From Verrucomicrobiales bacterium (lineage in GTDB: Bacteria > Verrucomicrobiota > Verrucomicrobiia > Limisphaerales > UBA9464): a stretch of DNA of 5,196 nt. Under the pieces are notes generated by a model. It did not search any database, was not told where the DNA came from, and saw only the letters and a list, made by a program, of their open reading frames with translations. Made by a program: the position numbers and the translations under genes. The stretch is from assembly GCA_003445095.1 (NCBI GenBank), contig DLVS01000395.1, positions 1 to 5,196 on the forward strand, given 5' to 3'. Below, one piece after another: positions 1 to 5,196 of this stretch (positions are counted from its first letter, which is position 1; every line of letters starts with the position of its first letter).

Positions 1-256
1 ATGCGTGGCGGGTTCGTTCAATGATTGGCAACCCGTGCGTCTGCAACTGGCCGATGCCGAGGGATCCCGTTGGGAAATCGAAGTCGCCCTCCCCGTGGGC
101 ACCCACGAGTACCTTTTCGTGGTCGACGAGCGTTGGGTCGCCGACCCCAACAATCCCAATACGGTTCCCAATCCATTCGGTGGCGTGAATTCCGTGGTGG
201 AAGTCCGTGCGCCTGCCGCCCGGCGCCCCCGACGATCCTCGAAGCCCACGCCATGA
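1..256 (+). CDS. CBM48 / isoamylase early-set (AMPK-type glycogen-binding) protein, 3' part only
   Basis: This is the C-terminal end of a gene that begins before the window. The reading frame is open from position 2 and the first codons give CVAGSFNDW, which matches the 'V-x-L-x-G-x-F-N-x-W' strand that opens an AMPK1/CBM48 glycogen-binding module, so the GTG at 5 is probably internal and not a start. The rest fits the module: a strand ending in WEIEVALP, then GTHEYLFVVDERWVADP with the aromatic and Asp residues typical of the family, then NPFGGVNSVVEV. A short basic tail (ARRPRRSSKP) follows. Such modules bind alpha-1,4-glucans. They occur in branching and debranching enzymes and as small stand-alone proteins; which applies here cannot be told because the N-terminus is missing. 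The stop codon shares ATGA with the downstream stress-protein gene, implying translational coupling. The domain call is from remembered family patterns. Confidence 0.82.
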   Translation, partial: CVAGSFNDWQPVRLQLADAEGSRWEIEVALPVGTHEYLFVVDERWVADPNNPNTVPNPFGGVNSVVEVRAPAARRPRRSSKPTP

Positions 257-834
257 AAGCCATTCCTAAAACTTCTCGGGGCAGTTCCAGCGACAAAAGG
301 TCGAGCACCCGCGCGGTAATTACCGATTCGTCCGGCCATCGAGTAGCCTCCGCACCTCTGACCGGATTGGCCCCGCTGCGATTTCATATCGGCACCATTT
401 TGGTGCCGATGGATTTTTCCAACCACTCCCGGCACGCTCTCCGTTACGCCCAATCGTTTGCGGAGCAATTCGGCGCGCGCTTGTGTTTGCTTCACGTGGT
501 TGAACCGGTGGTACCCACGGGAGAATTTGGTTACGCGCCGGTCCTGCCCGAGGACCTGGATGACCAGCGATTGAAGTCTGCGCGCGCCAAAATGCAGACG
601 CTCGTGAGCGAACTGGGCACGAACGTGACTGTTGAGCCGATCGTGCATCTTGGCCGTGCGTGGAAAGAAATTGTGGAAACCGCGCGCGCCACGCCGGCGG
701 ATTTACTGATTATTTCGACCCACGGCTACACGGGTTTCAAATACGCCCTGCTGGGCAGCGTCGCGGAGAAAATCGTTCGCCACGCTCCCTGCCCGGTGCT
801 GGTAGTTCGGCCCGAAGAGCGAGATTTTATTTAG
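253..834 (+). CDS. Universal stress protein, UspA family, with N-terminal extension
   Basis: A 193-residue protein containing a single Usp domain from about residue 46 to 187. The domain opens with TILVPMDFSNHSRHAL, the usual first strand with its ATP-site Asp. It then has a strand ending LCLLHVVEP and finally STHGYTGFKYALLGSVAEKI followed by CPVLVVRP. The nucleotide-binding motif G-x-x-G-9x-G-S is present as S155-T-H-G158, nine residues, G168-S169. The first Gly is replaced by Ser, which is common in the family, so ATP binding remains likely. The protein is cytosolic and usually acts as a dimer in stress adaptation; the exact partner is unknown. I chose the ATG at 253 because it overlaps the upstream TGA (ATGA) and no Shine-Dalgarno site is needed if translation is coupled. 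Residues 1-45 are Ser/Arg/Lys-rich, longer than usual for this family, and probably disordered. The 3' end overlaps the convergent gene by 8 bp. Confidence 0.93.
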   Translation: MKAIPKTSRGSSSDKRSSTRAVITDSSGHRVASAPLTGLAPLRFHIGTILVPMDFSNHSRHALRYAQSFAEQFGARLCLLHVVEPVVPTGEFGYAPVLPEDLDDQRLKSARAKMQTLVSELGTNVTVEPIVHLGRAWKEIVETARATPADLLIISTHGYTGFKYALLGSVAEKIVRHAPCPVLVVRPEERDFI

Positions 835-1681
835 GCTCAAATTTGTAGAGACCGGATAGCGCTGACCAGCGGTTCTGAAATTCCGTATCGAACTTCCCCG
901 CCTCACTCTGGATCTTGAATGCCGCCGAAAGGACGCCGGTTCCCTGAATCTGCCATTCGCCCCTCGCCTCTTGGTGATGGTGTCCGAAATAAGTCATGGT
1001 CCAAAAGTATCCGGCACCTTCTCCGGTGAATGGAACGGACATGTATCCCGGTCCCGATTCACGACGTTTAGTGGGCTCTCCGCTGCATCGGATTTTTCCG
1101 TCAATCACTTCGTCGGCCAGCGCCAAGTGGACACGCCAAACGTCCGGTTCTGCCTGAGTGACCTCGATGTCTGTAAATTGAGCCGTGGGATCAGTCGCCA
1201 CGATCTTCGAACGCTCGGTGAGGGAGCGAGAGTACCAACTGGCGATTTGGAGCCAAAGGGCTTTCCCCTGCATTCGTGAATCGCGAGGACCTTCAGCGCG
1301 CGCCCACCAGAACGCCATTGGGGTAGCTCCGGGCGGATGGACCCGCACTCCGTCGACAGTAAACGCACCCACTGACAGGAAACAAAGGCTGCCTATGGCG
1401 AAACGCGCGTATTTCGGATTTCTCCTGAGCAAATCGGCTACGATTGGATCATTCTTGGCGTACTCTTCGGCCGGGATCAGGCGATAGCCTTGGGGTAGAC
1501 GGTTGCCTACGGCGGCAGGATCGAAAACGTGCCGCTGGCAAATCTCCGCCGAAACTTCGGATATTTCAGAAAGGCTGAGCATCCCAGTAGGCAAAGTCCC
1601 GTAAACCTTGTCGGCGGACAAACCCCGCGCACAAACCAGAAAAAGGGCGCCAACCTGTAGAAGGTGATATTTCGTCAGCAC
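827..1681 (-). CDS. Exported protein of unknown function, 284 residues
   Basis: I do not recognise a family with confidence. The N-terminus has Lys4 followed by a hydrophobic run (about residues 7-19) and LSA just before Asp24-Lys25, which fits a Sec signal peptide cleaved after about residue 23, so the mature protein is probably periplasmic or secreted. The Cys at 17 is not in a good lipobox. The mature part begins with Thr/Ser/Glu-rich helix-like sequence. It continues with LPQGYRLIPAEEY, AFTVDGVRVHPPG and FWWARAEGPRDSRMQGK, and later has a Trp/Tyr-rich stretch (YFWTMTYFGHHHQ, residues 225-237) with three His in a row. The layout vaguely recalls acetoacetate-decarboxylase-like beta folds, but this is a weak impression. 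The start is a GTG with no visible Shine-Dalgarno site; it is preferred because it yields the signal peptide. The stop overlaps the convergent stress-protein gene. Even codon use over 855 bp and the signal peptide make it a real gene. Confidence 0.8.
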   Translation of the reverse strand: MLTKYHLLQVGALFLVCARGLSADKVYGTLPTGMLSLSEISEVSAEICQRHVFDPAAVGNRLPQGYRLIPAEEYAKNDPIVADLLRRNPKYARFAIGSLCFLSVGAFTVDGVRVHPPGATPMAFWWARAEGPRDSRMQGKALWLQIASWYSRSLTERSKIVATDPTAQFTDIEVTQAEPDVWRVHLALADEVIDGKIRCSGEPTKRRESGPGYMSVPFTGEGAGYFWTMTYFGHHHQEARGEWQIQGTGVLSAAFKIQSEAGKFDTEFQNRWSALSGLYKFEPK

Positions 1682-1696
1682 AGGATAATTTTGTGA

Positions 1697-1820
1697 GTTC
1701 GCCCAACGATCCGAGTGAGCGACCGCGCTCTCACTCCGTGTCTGATGATGTTGATAAATCGAATCGTGTCAAAATCGAGACGCTCACCGGCGGTTCGCTC
1801 CACTCGCTGGTTCGGCGCGG
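1697..1820. repeat. Intergenic repeat element with imperfect inverted ends ('NQRVERTA'-type)
   Basis: The two ends of this segment are imperfect inverted copies. The left arm (1697-1727) contains CCGAGTGAGCGACCG. The right arm (1789-1820), read on the minus strand, contains GCGAGTGGAGCGAACCG, with a related AACCA/AACGA just outside each. As single-stranded RNA or DNA the arms could form a long imperfect hairpin around a more AT-rich centre (about 1741-1788). Read on the minus strand it translates as APNQRVERTA...FINIIRHGVRARSLTRIVGRT with no sign of a real protein. I recall very similar 'NQRVERTA ... R-S-L-T-R' translations from spurious ORFs in intergenic repeats of Verrucomicrobia and relatives; this is memory, not a search. 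It fills most of the 221 bp gap between the methyltransferase stop and the exported-protein start, ending 15 bp before that start. Confidence 0.6.
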
Positions 1821-1902
1821 TCCTCCCCGGAGTGCTTCGCTGGTCTCCTCCTCCTCCTCGACGCGCGTCTGCCGAGGACCTACGAAAAAGCACCAGGGCA
1901 TC

Positions 1903-2619
1903 TCAACGGCCAGGTTGCGGCTTCCTGGCGGTCACGAGACGGGCTGGTTGGAACCACCATCCCAGCCCCCTGCGGGCGACCTCGTGCATCCCGAGTCTGG
2001 CAAGCTGTGCCTGGAATTGCTGCGTAGCCCGAACGTCGACGATGAGCAGCCGACCACCAGGGCGCAGCACCCGTACCGCTTCGCTGATTGCTTTCTCCCG
2101 ACCGGCACGACCGCTAATGTTGTGGATCGCGAAGTTTGAGAGAACCACATCAAAATCATTGTCCTCAAAGGGCAGCGCCCTTAGGTCGCCCGTGTGCAAT
2201 TCGACTCGATCCGCCACTCCCTCGGCGACGGCGTTGCGCTGGGTGGCCTCGGCCGAATTGCCGGACTGATCGACCTTTCGCCACAGATCCACTCCCACGG
2301 CCCGGCCTGTGGTCAGGTGCTGCGCGGCCATCAGGAGCACCGCACCCCGGCCGCAGCCCAGGTCCAGGATGCGCTCGTCGCCACGAAGCTTCAACCCAGC
2401 GAGCAATTCGGCCCAGACCACGAACTTGCCCCGAAGTGCGGTGTGGATGAAGAGAGCTTCGAGGGCGGAGATGAAAAGGACAGCCAGCCAAAACATCGCC
2501 CTGCCGGTAACGATGGCCAGGACGAGGTAAAAGAGGACCAAGCCGGCAAGAAAGGCCGGAGCGAAGGGGGCGTCCATCCCATACGAACCACGCCGCCGAG
2601 GGGTCACGCGCCCGGCCAT
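1903..2619 (-). CDS. Membrane-anchored class I SAM-dependent methyltransferase
   Basis: A 238-residue protein. Residues 1-18 are Arg-rich (RVTPRRR), followed by two hydrophobic segments at about 20-39 and 42-61, which predict a short membrane hairpin with the catalytic domain in the cytosol. The Rossmann methyltransferase domain follows. Motif I is ILDLGCGRG (84-92), the acidic end of strand 2 is VGVD (108-111), and GDLRALPFEDNDFDVVLSNFAIHNI (144-168) provides the adenine-contacting Asp and strand 4. VLRPGGRLLIVD (184-195) is the post-motif of small-molecule methyltransferases of the UbiE/Methyltransf_11 type. The substrate is unknown; small-molecule, lipid or quinone-like acceptors fit this class. 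The start at 2619 is chosen over a TTG at 2685 and an ATG at 2577 because a perfect AGGAG lies 7 nt upstream. It is flanked by the pentapeptide-repeat gene (163 bp upstream) and the exported protein gene (221 bp downstream) on the same strand. Confidence 0.9.
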   Translation of the reverse strand: MAGRVTPRRRGSYGMDAPFAPAFLAGLVLFYLVLAIVTGRAMFWLAVLFISALEALFIHTALRGKFVVWAELLAGLKLRGDERILDLGCGRGAVLLMAAQHLTTGRAVGVDLWRKVDQSGNSAEATQRNAVAEGVADRVELHTGDLRALPFEDNDFDVVLSNFAIHNISGRAGREKAISEAVRVLRPGGRLLIVDVRATQQFQAQLARLGMHEVARRGLGWWFQPARLVTARKPQPGR

Positions 2620-2626
2620 ACAGTCA

Positions 2627-2631
2627 CTCCT
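2627..2631 (-). promoter_or_regulatory. Shine-Dalgarno site of the methyltransferase gene
   Basis: On the minus strand AGGAG stands 7 nt before the ATG at 2619-2617. It is one of only two strong ribosome-binding sequences I noticed in the window and decides the start in favour of the 238-residue form. Confidence 0.75.
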
Positions 2632-2782
2632 GCTGCCGTCGCACAGCGGTCCCACTTGCCAGACAGGCCGAACGTCGCTGTTCAATCACGCGCTTCCGAG
2701 CGTGCCCAGGAGGGAGCTGAAACGCAACCGGCGCGTTCACGGAGAAGCTTGGTTTAGCCGCGAAGGCGAAGGCGCCATAACC

Positions 2783-3085
2783 TTAGCCCTCAGGACCCGC
2801 CCTAGGCGTCGTGAACTCTTCGGTGACCCGAAGACGACGGACCGCAAGTTCATCAATTTCCAATCGTTTGATTCGAGCTCGGCCAACAACCAGCCGACCA
2901 ATTGCTAACGCGCCGATAGCCAAAGCACCGATGGCCAAAACGCCAAGCGCGACCGTGCCCAATGTCACGGCACCATGGGCCTGCGCGCCTGTAGCAATTG
3001 CGGGAACGGCTCGAGAGCGGACAACCAAGGGCTTCATAGGATCCCGAGCACGGATTGTGACGGCACCCTTCTGAGTTTTGTACAT
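2783..3085 (-). CDS. Small pentapeptide-repeat-like protein, 100 residues
   Basis: After about 29 basic residues the protein is built of uninterrupted five-residue units from residue 30 to 89. The units are IATGA, QAHGA, VTLGT, VALGV, LAIGA, LAIGA, LAIGR, LVVGR, ARIKR, LEIDE, LAVRR and LRVTE. Gly occupies the fourth position of the first eight units (residues 33 to 68, every fifth residue) and Ile/Leu/Val the third in ten of twelve. This period matches the right-handed beta-helix of pentapeptide-repeat proteins (A-[D/N]-L-x-x), though the usual Asp/Asn is missing. The first half is hydrophobic and the second half charged, so a membrane or membrane-surface location is possible, and residues 40-69 could be misread as a transmembrane helix. 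I recall similar short 'ALAIGRLxxGRAxIxRLEIDEL' proteins of unknown function in other bacteria. The ATG at 3085 has no clear Shine-Dalgarno site; ATG at 3037 (MKPLVV) is an alternative. Function unknown. Confidence 0.75.
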   Translation of the reverse strand: MYKTQKGAVTIRARDPMKPLVVRSRAVPAIATGAQAHGAVTLGTVALGVLAIGALAIGALAIGRLVVGRARIKRLEIDELAVRRLRVTEEFTTPRAGPEG

Positions 3086-3717
3086 TTTTCAGCCGAAAAG
3101 TAAGCAGTCAACGCCAGGGCTCACCGACCGCTGGAAGCAAATCCAGTCTCCAGTGAAGCGATGGGCTCGAACTCGAGAAACAGAGCGGCGGAGTGGAACG
3201 GAAGCTGAAGTCGATCTACGTTGAAAAGGCAACCAATCCCAGGCACACCGCGAATATCGCACCGGGAATACGATTCATCCGCCGCTAACGTTGCTCTCGT
3301 TTGGTGATGTCTCATCCTCATGGCTGGCTTGCACTCGTGGTGTCCTCATAACCGCGGAGTGGGTTTCAGTGGTAATTGGTGCGCGAGCCGAACGGCGCAG
3401 CGCTTCAGTTGGAGTGCGCCGGCAGAGCGGAGCGGCGACGGCGCTTTCAGTTGCCGGACGCGCGTGGGAGCGAAGAAGGGCCTTGGGAGCGGGTGGCGCG
3501 TCGCTCCAAAGCGGGGTCGCGCTTCGCTTCGCCCCCGCACCCCAGATGGCGAGCTCGCGGGATTTCCCGCAGATACTTTCTCAACGATTGATAGAAGAAC
3601 GGGGAGAACCGGTAGAGGTGAGAGGAGTGAATGGAATGAAAGGGTCGGGTCAGCGTAAGAGTTCGGCCCCCTCGCTGCTTGCGGGGCGCTTTAGGGCAAT
3701 GGTCTCCTACGCACCTC
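3086..3717. other. Divergent intergenic region without a supported gene
   Basis: This stretch separates the minus-strand pentapeptide gene from the plus-strand propeller gene and should hold promoters for both. I could not pick out convincing -35/-10 pairs. From 3121 to about 3330 the DNA is unremarkable; a 66-codon minus-strand ORF (3321-3121) lacks a ribosome site and recognisable motifs. From about 3380 to 3570 lies a GC-rich block with inverted repeats, described separately. Between 3570 and 3640 the + strand is purine-rich and includes GAGGAG at 3622-3627. A small GC hairpin (GCCCC at 3666-3670 with GGGGC at 3683-3687) lies 30 bp before the likely start of the propeller gene. Confidence 0.6.
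3380..3570. repeat. GC-rich block with three short inverted repeats, probable dispersed element
   Basis: Three perfect 6-bp inverted repeats follow each other: GCGCCG/CGGCGC (3416-3421 and 3439-3444), GCGGGG/CCCCGC (3511-3516 and 3533-3538) and GCGGGA/TCCCGC (3557-3562 and 3565-3570). A near-identical pair, GCGCTTCAGTTG (3400-3411) and GCGCTTTCAGTTG (3441-3453), forms a direct repeat 41 bp apart. No frame here looks like a protein. On the minus strand it translates to KAPSPLRSAGALQL, a string I associate with spurious ORFs in Verrucomicrobia intergenic repeats (recollection only). It could be a REP/MITE-like element or structured leader DNA. Confidence 0.4.
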
Positions 3718-3791
3718 GTGAGCGTGCTGTTGTCCTTCCATCGATCGGGGATTCCGCTGTTGGGTCAGTTGGCGGTCATGCTGACGCTTGA
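3636..3791 (+). CDS. Possible 51-codon leader ORF before the propeller gene
   Basis: ATG at 3636 is preceded by GAGGAG (3622-3627) with an 8 nt spacer, one of the better ribosome sites in the window. The ORF runs 51 codons (MKGSGQRKSS... to ...GGHADA) and stops at 3789-3791. That stop lies 11 bp past the internal ATG (3778) of the propeller gene, in a different frame. It has no recognisable domain and no clear hydrophobic core. It may be a leader that couples translation, a chance ORF, or the 5' end of the propeller gene displaced by a frameshift or sequencing error. Confidence 0.2.
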   Translation: MKGSGQRKSSAPSLLAGRFRAMVSYAPRERAVVLPSIGDSAVGSVGGHADA

Positions 3792-5196
3792 GGTTGGTCG
3801 CCTGTGGGCCGCTGAAAATCGAGCTCCGCGGTGGCCCCCAGTTCCCGATGCCGTGTACCTGCAGGAGATCGGCCGCATCGTTCCTTGGCCCGGGTCACTC
3901 TCTACGGTGGCTGCGCTCGATGAGGAAATCTTCGTTGGGACCGCTCAGGGATTGCTGCGTTTGCAATCCGACGGCCTCGCTCGCGATTCCACCCTGACCC
4001 AACCCATTCGCCGGCTGAAGATCGTAGGCAAACGTCTGTGGGCGATCACACCCGACGCGTTATATCGGCGGGATGACAACGCTTGGACGAAGGTAGGTAC
4101 CAATCCGTTCGTGGATTTGGCCGAACACCGTGGCGAAATCGTAGCTGCCGACAGCCGCAAACTTTGGCGCGTGCGCGGCGACCAACTTGAACCGCTTGGC
4201 GAGGCGACCGCACGCTTTGACATTCTGGAGATAATTCCGCACCAGGAATCGTTGTATGCCCTCGGCGCCGGTCGGTTAACCACCTTTGCCAGTGGCGCGT
4301 TCGGCAGCCGAGACGTGTACGATTCACACTCCGATCAAGCTTGGGATTGGGGCACGCTACCCTCGCGGAACACTCGCGACGCCCTGAGTTTGGGCAATCG
4401 TCTCGCCATCGCGACCGACCGCGGCCTGGCCGAGCTCCGTGGGATGTCACTAACAACCCTAAGTGGGGAACAGGGATTGCCGTTCGAAGACATCACCTGC
4501 TTGGCGCGCGGGTTCACCAACGACCTCTGGCTTGGCACGACCCGCGGCGCGATTCGACAAGTCGGCGACGAGTTCCACTATTTCGCCGGTCAACGTTGGT
4601 TGCCCGACGAGCGGGTGAATGGCATCGCGGTGGTGGGGCAACGCGTCTATATCGCCACCGATCGCGGACTCGGAATCATCGAATATCAGCCGTACACGCT
4701 CGCCAAGAAGGCCGCGTACTACGAGCGATGGTTGGAGGCTTGGGGCCAGAAACGTCTGGGGCTCGTGCATAAGCTGGAATGGGATGATGAGCTTAAGGAA
4801 TTCGTCCGCGAAGCGGGTGACAACGACGGCGGCTACACCGGCTATTATCTGGCAGCGCAATCCTATCGTTGGGCCGTCACCCGCGACCCGGCCGCTCGTC
4901 GCGAGGCAACCAACACGTTTCATGCCCTCTGCTGGCTCGAAACGATGACGGGAATTCCCGGTTTCCCGGCCCGTTCCGTTTGGGCGAAAGGCGAGCGGGG
5001 ACACAAATCCACGGGCGGTTCCGGCGGTTATCCCGCGGAGTGGCACGACACCGCCGACGGCCAATTCGAATGGAAAGGCGACACGTCGAGTGACGAGCTG
5101 TGTTCTCACTTCTACGCCGTCGCGATCTTCCTCGAACTGGCGGCCGAGGGTGCGGAAATCGCCCGCGCCAAAACTCACCTCGCCCGCATCGCCACT
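3718..5196 (+). CDS. Exported beta-propeller protein with C-terminal alpha-helical (toroid-like) domain, 3' end outside window
   Basis: The frame is open from 3640 to the window edge, giving at least 493 codons from GTG 3718. The start is uncertain: GTG 3718, GTG 3724 and ATG 3778 are in frame and none has a strong ribosome site. The upstream ones give a signal peptide (Arg9, hydrophobic IPLLGQLAVMLTLEV, ending near LWAA). Residues about 60-320 show recurrent strands of the two-component-regulator/ligand-binding propeller type: IFVGTAQGLLRL (71), LWAITPDALYR (107), KLWRVRGDQL (148), LYALGAGRL (179), LAIATDRGLAEL (229), DLWLGTTRGAI (269) and VYIATDRGLGII (310). That makes about seven blades. 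From about 325 the sequence becomes helical, with DNDGGYTGYYLAAQSY (368-383), GIPGFPARS (412-420) and WKGDTSSDE (452-460), resembling alpha/alpha-toroid enzymes acting on polysaccharides. No catalytic residue can be assigned. Likely location is periplasm, surface or outside. The C-terminus is not visible. Confidence 0.85.
   Translation, partial: MSVLLSFHRSGIPLLGQLAVMLTLEVGRLWAAENRAPRWPPVPDAVYLQEIGRIVPWPGSLSTVAALDEEIFVGTAQGLLRLQSDGLARDSTLTQPIRRLKIVGKRLWAITPDALYRRDDNAWTKVGTNPFVDLAEHRGEIVAADSRKLWRVRGDQLEPLGEATARFDILEIIPHQESLYALGAGRLTTFASGAFGSRDVYDSHSDQAWDWGTLPSRNTRDALSLGNRLAIATDRGLAELRGMSLTTLSGEQGLPFEDITCLARGFTNDLWLGTTRGAIRQVGDEFHYFAGQRWLPDERVNGIAVVGQRVYIATDRGLGIIEYQPYTLAKKAAYYERWLEAWGQKRLGLVHKLEWDDELKEFVREAGDNDGGYTGYYLAAQSYRWAVTRDPAARREATNTFHALCWLETMTGIPGFPARSVWAKGERGHKSTGGSGGYPAEWHDTADGQFEWKGDTSSDELCSHFYAVAIFLELAAEGAEIARAKTHLARIAT

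Noticed and set aside
25..252. Upstream extension of the stress-protein frame to an earlier start at 25
   Set aside because: It overlaps the CBM48 coding frame for its full length, translates to Arg/Pro-rich sequence without family resemblance, and the ATGA overlap at 253 gives a natural start.
1675..1893. 72-codon minus-strand ORF between the methyltransferase and the exported protein
   Set aside because: It reads through the inverted-repeat element, overlaps the start of the exported protein and has no ribosome site; it is better explained as translation of a repeat.
1693..2269. Plus-strand ORFs opposite the methyltransferase
   Set aside because: They are low-complexity Arg/Pro/Ser translations lying antisense to a well-supported methyltransferase frame and the intergenic repeat.
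2620..2685. Longer methyltransferase start at TTG 2685
   Set aside because: The AGGAG site 7 nt before ATG 2619 and the rare TTG start argue for the shorter form; the extra 22 residues show no motif.
3121..3321. 66-codon minus-strand ORF upstream of the pentapeptide gene
   Set aside because: No ribosome site, no recognisable motif, and third-position composition not clearly coding. It ends 35 bp before the next gene, so a real small gene cannot be fully excluded.
3291..3635. Plus-strand ORF frames across the GC-rich intergenic block
   Set aside because: Three overlapping frames are all open with Arg/Ala/Ser-rich translations, as expected from GC-rich repeat DNA, and none shows a domain.
3666..3687. 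GC hairpin as a rho-independent terminator
   Set aside because: It has only a 5-bp stem with a 12-nt loop and no T-run on either side, and no gene ends nearby on either strand.
3945..5178. Minus-strand ORFs opposite the propeller gene, including one of 239 codons (5178-4459)
   Set aside because: They are antisense shadows of a long frame that shows repeated propeller strands and conserved-looking motifs; the high GC content keeps the opposite frames open.

Overview
This 5.2 kb window is GC-rich bacterial chromosome. It reads most like a Verrucomicrobiota or related PVC-group genome, possibly Limisphaerales/Pedosphaera-like. That assignment is inference. It rests on the end of a short CBM48 (isoamylase early-set) protein translationally coupled to a universal stress protein, mostly weak Shine-Dalgarno sites, an intergenic repeat whose translation contains NQRVERTA, and a secreted propeller-plus-helical-domain protein. 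No rRNA, tRNA, CRISPR array, transposase, integrase or phage gene is visible.

Layout. (1) Positions 1-834, + strand: the 3' end of a glycogen-binding CBM48 protein, whose stop overlaps (ATGA) the start of a UspA-family protein with a 46-residue N-terminal extension. (2) Positions 827-3085, - strand: three genes in the same direction. In transcription order they are a small protein built of pentapeptide repeats (3085-2783), a membrane-anchored class I SAM-dependent methyltransferase (2619-1903) with a clear AGGAG site, and a 284-residue exported protein of unknown function (1681-827). The last converges on the stress-protein gene with an 8 bp overlap of the two 3' ends. A roughly 125 bp element with imperfect inverted ends (1697-1820) separates the methyltransferase from the exported protein. 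(3) Positions 3086-3717: a 632 bp divergent intergenic region carrying a GC-rich block with three short inverted repeats that looks like another dispersed element. (4) Positions 3718 to the end, + strand: the first ~493 codons of a large exported protein. It has about seven beta-propeller-type blades followed by an alpha-helical domain with DNDGGYTG and WKGDTSSDE motifs, and it runs off the window.

How the genes work together: only the CBM48/USP pair is convincingly linked, through translational coupling, suggesting a link between glycogen/starch state and stress response. The three minus-strand genes are separated by 163 and 221 bp, so a common operon is possible but unproven. I see no evidence for a defence or mobile system. 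The most unusual items are the uninterrupted pentapeptide-repeat protein, the propeller/helical-domain fusion and the two intergenic repeat elements.
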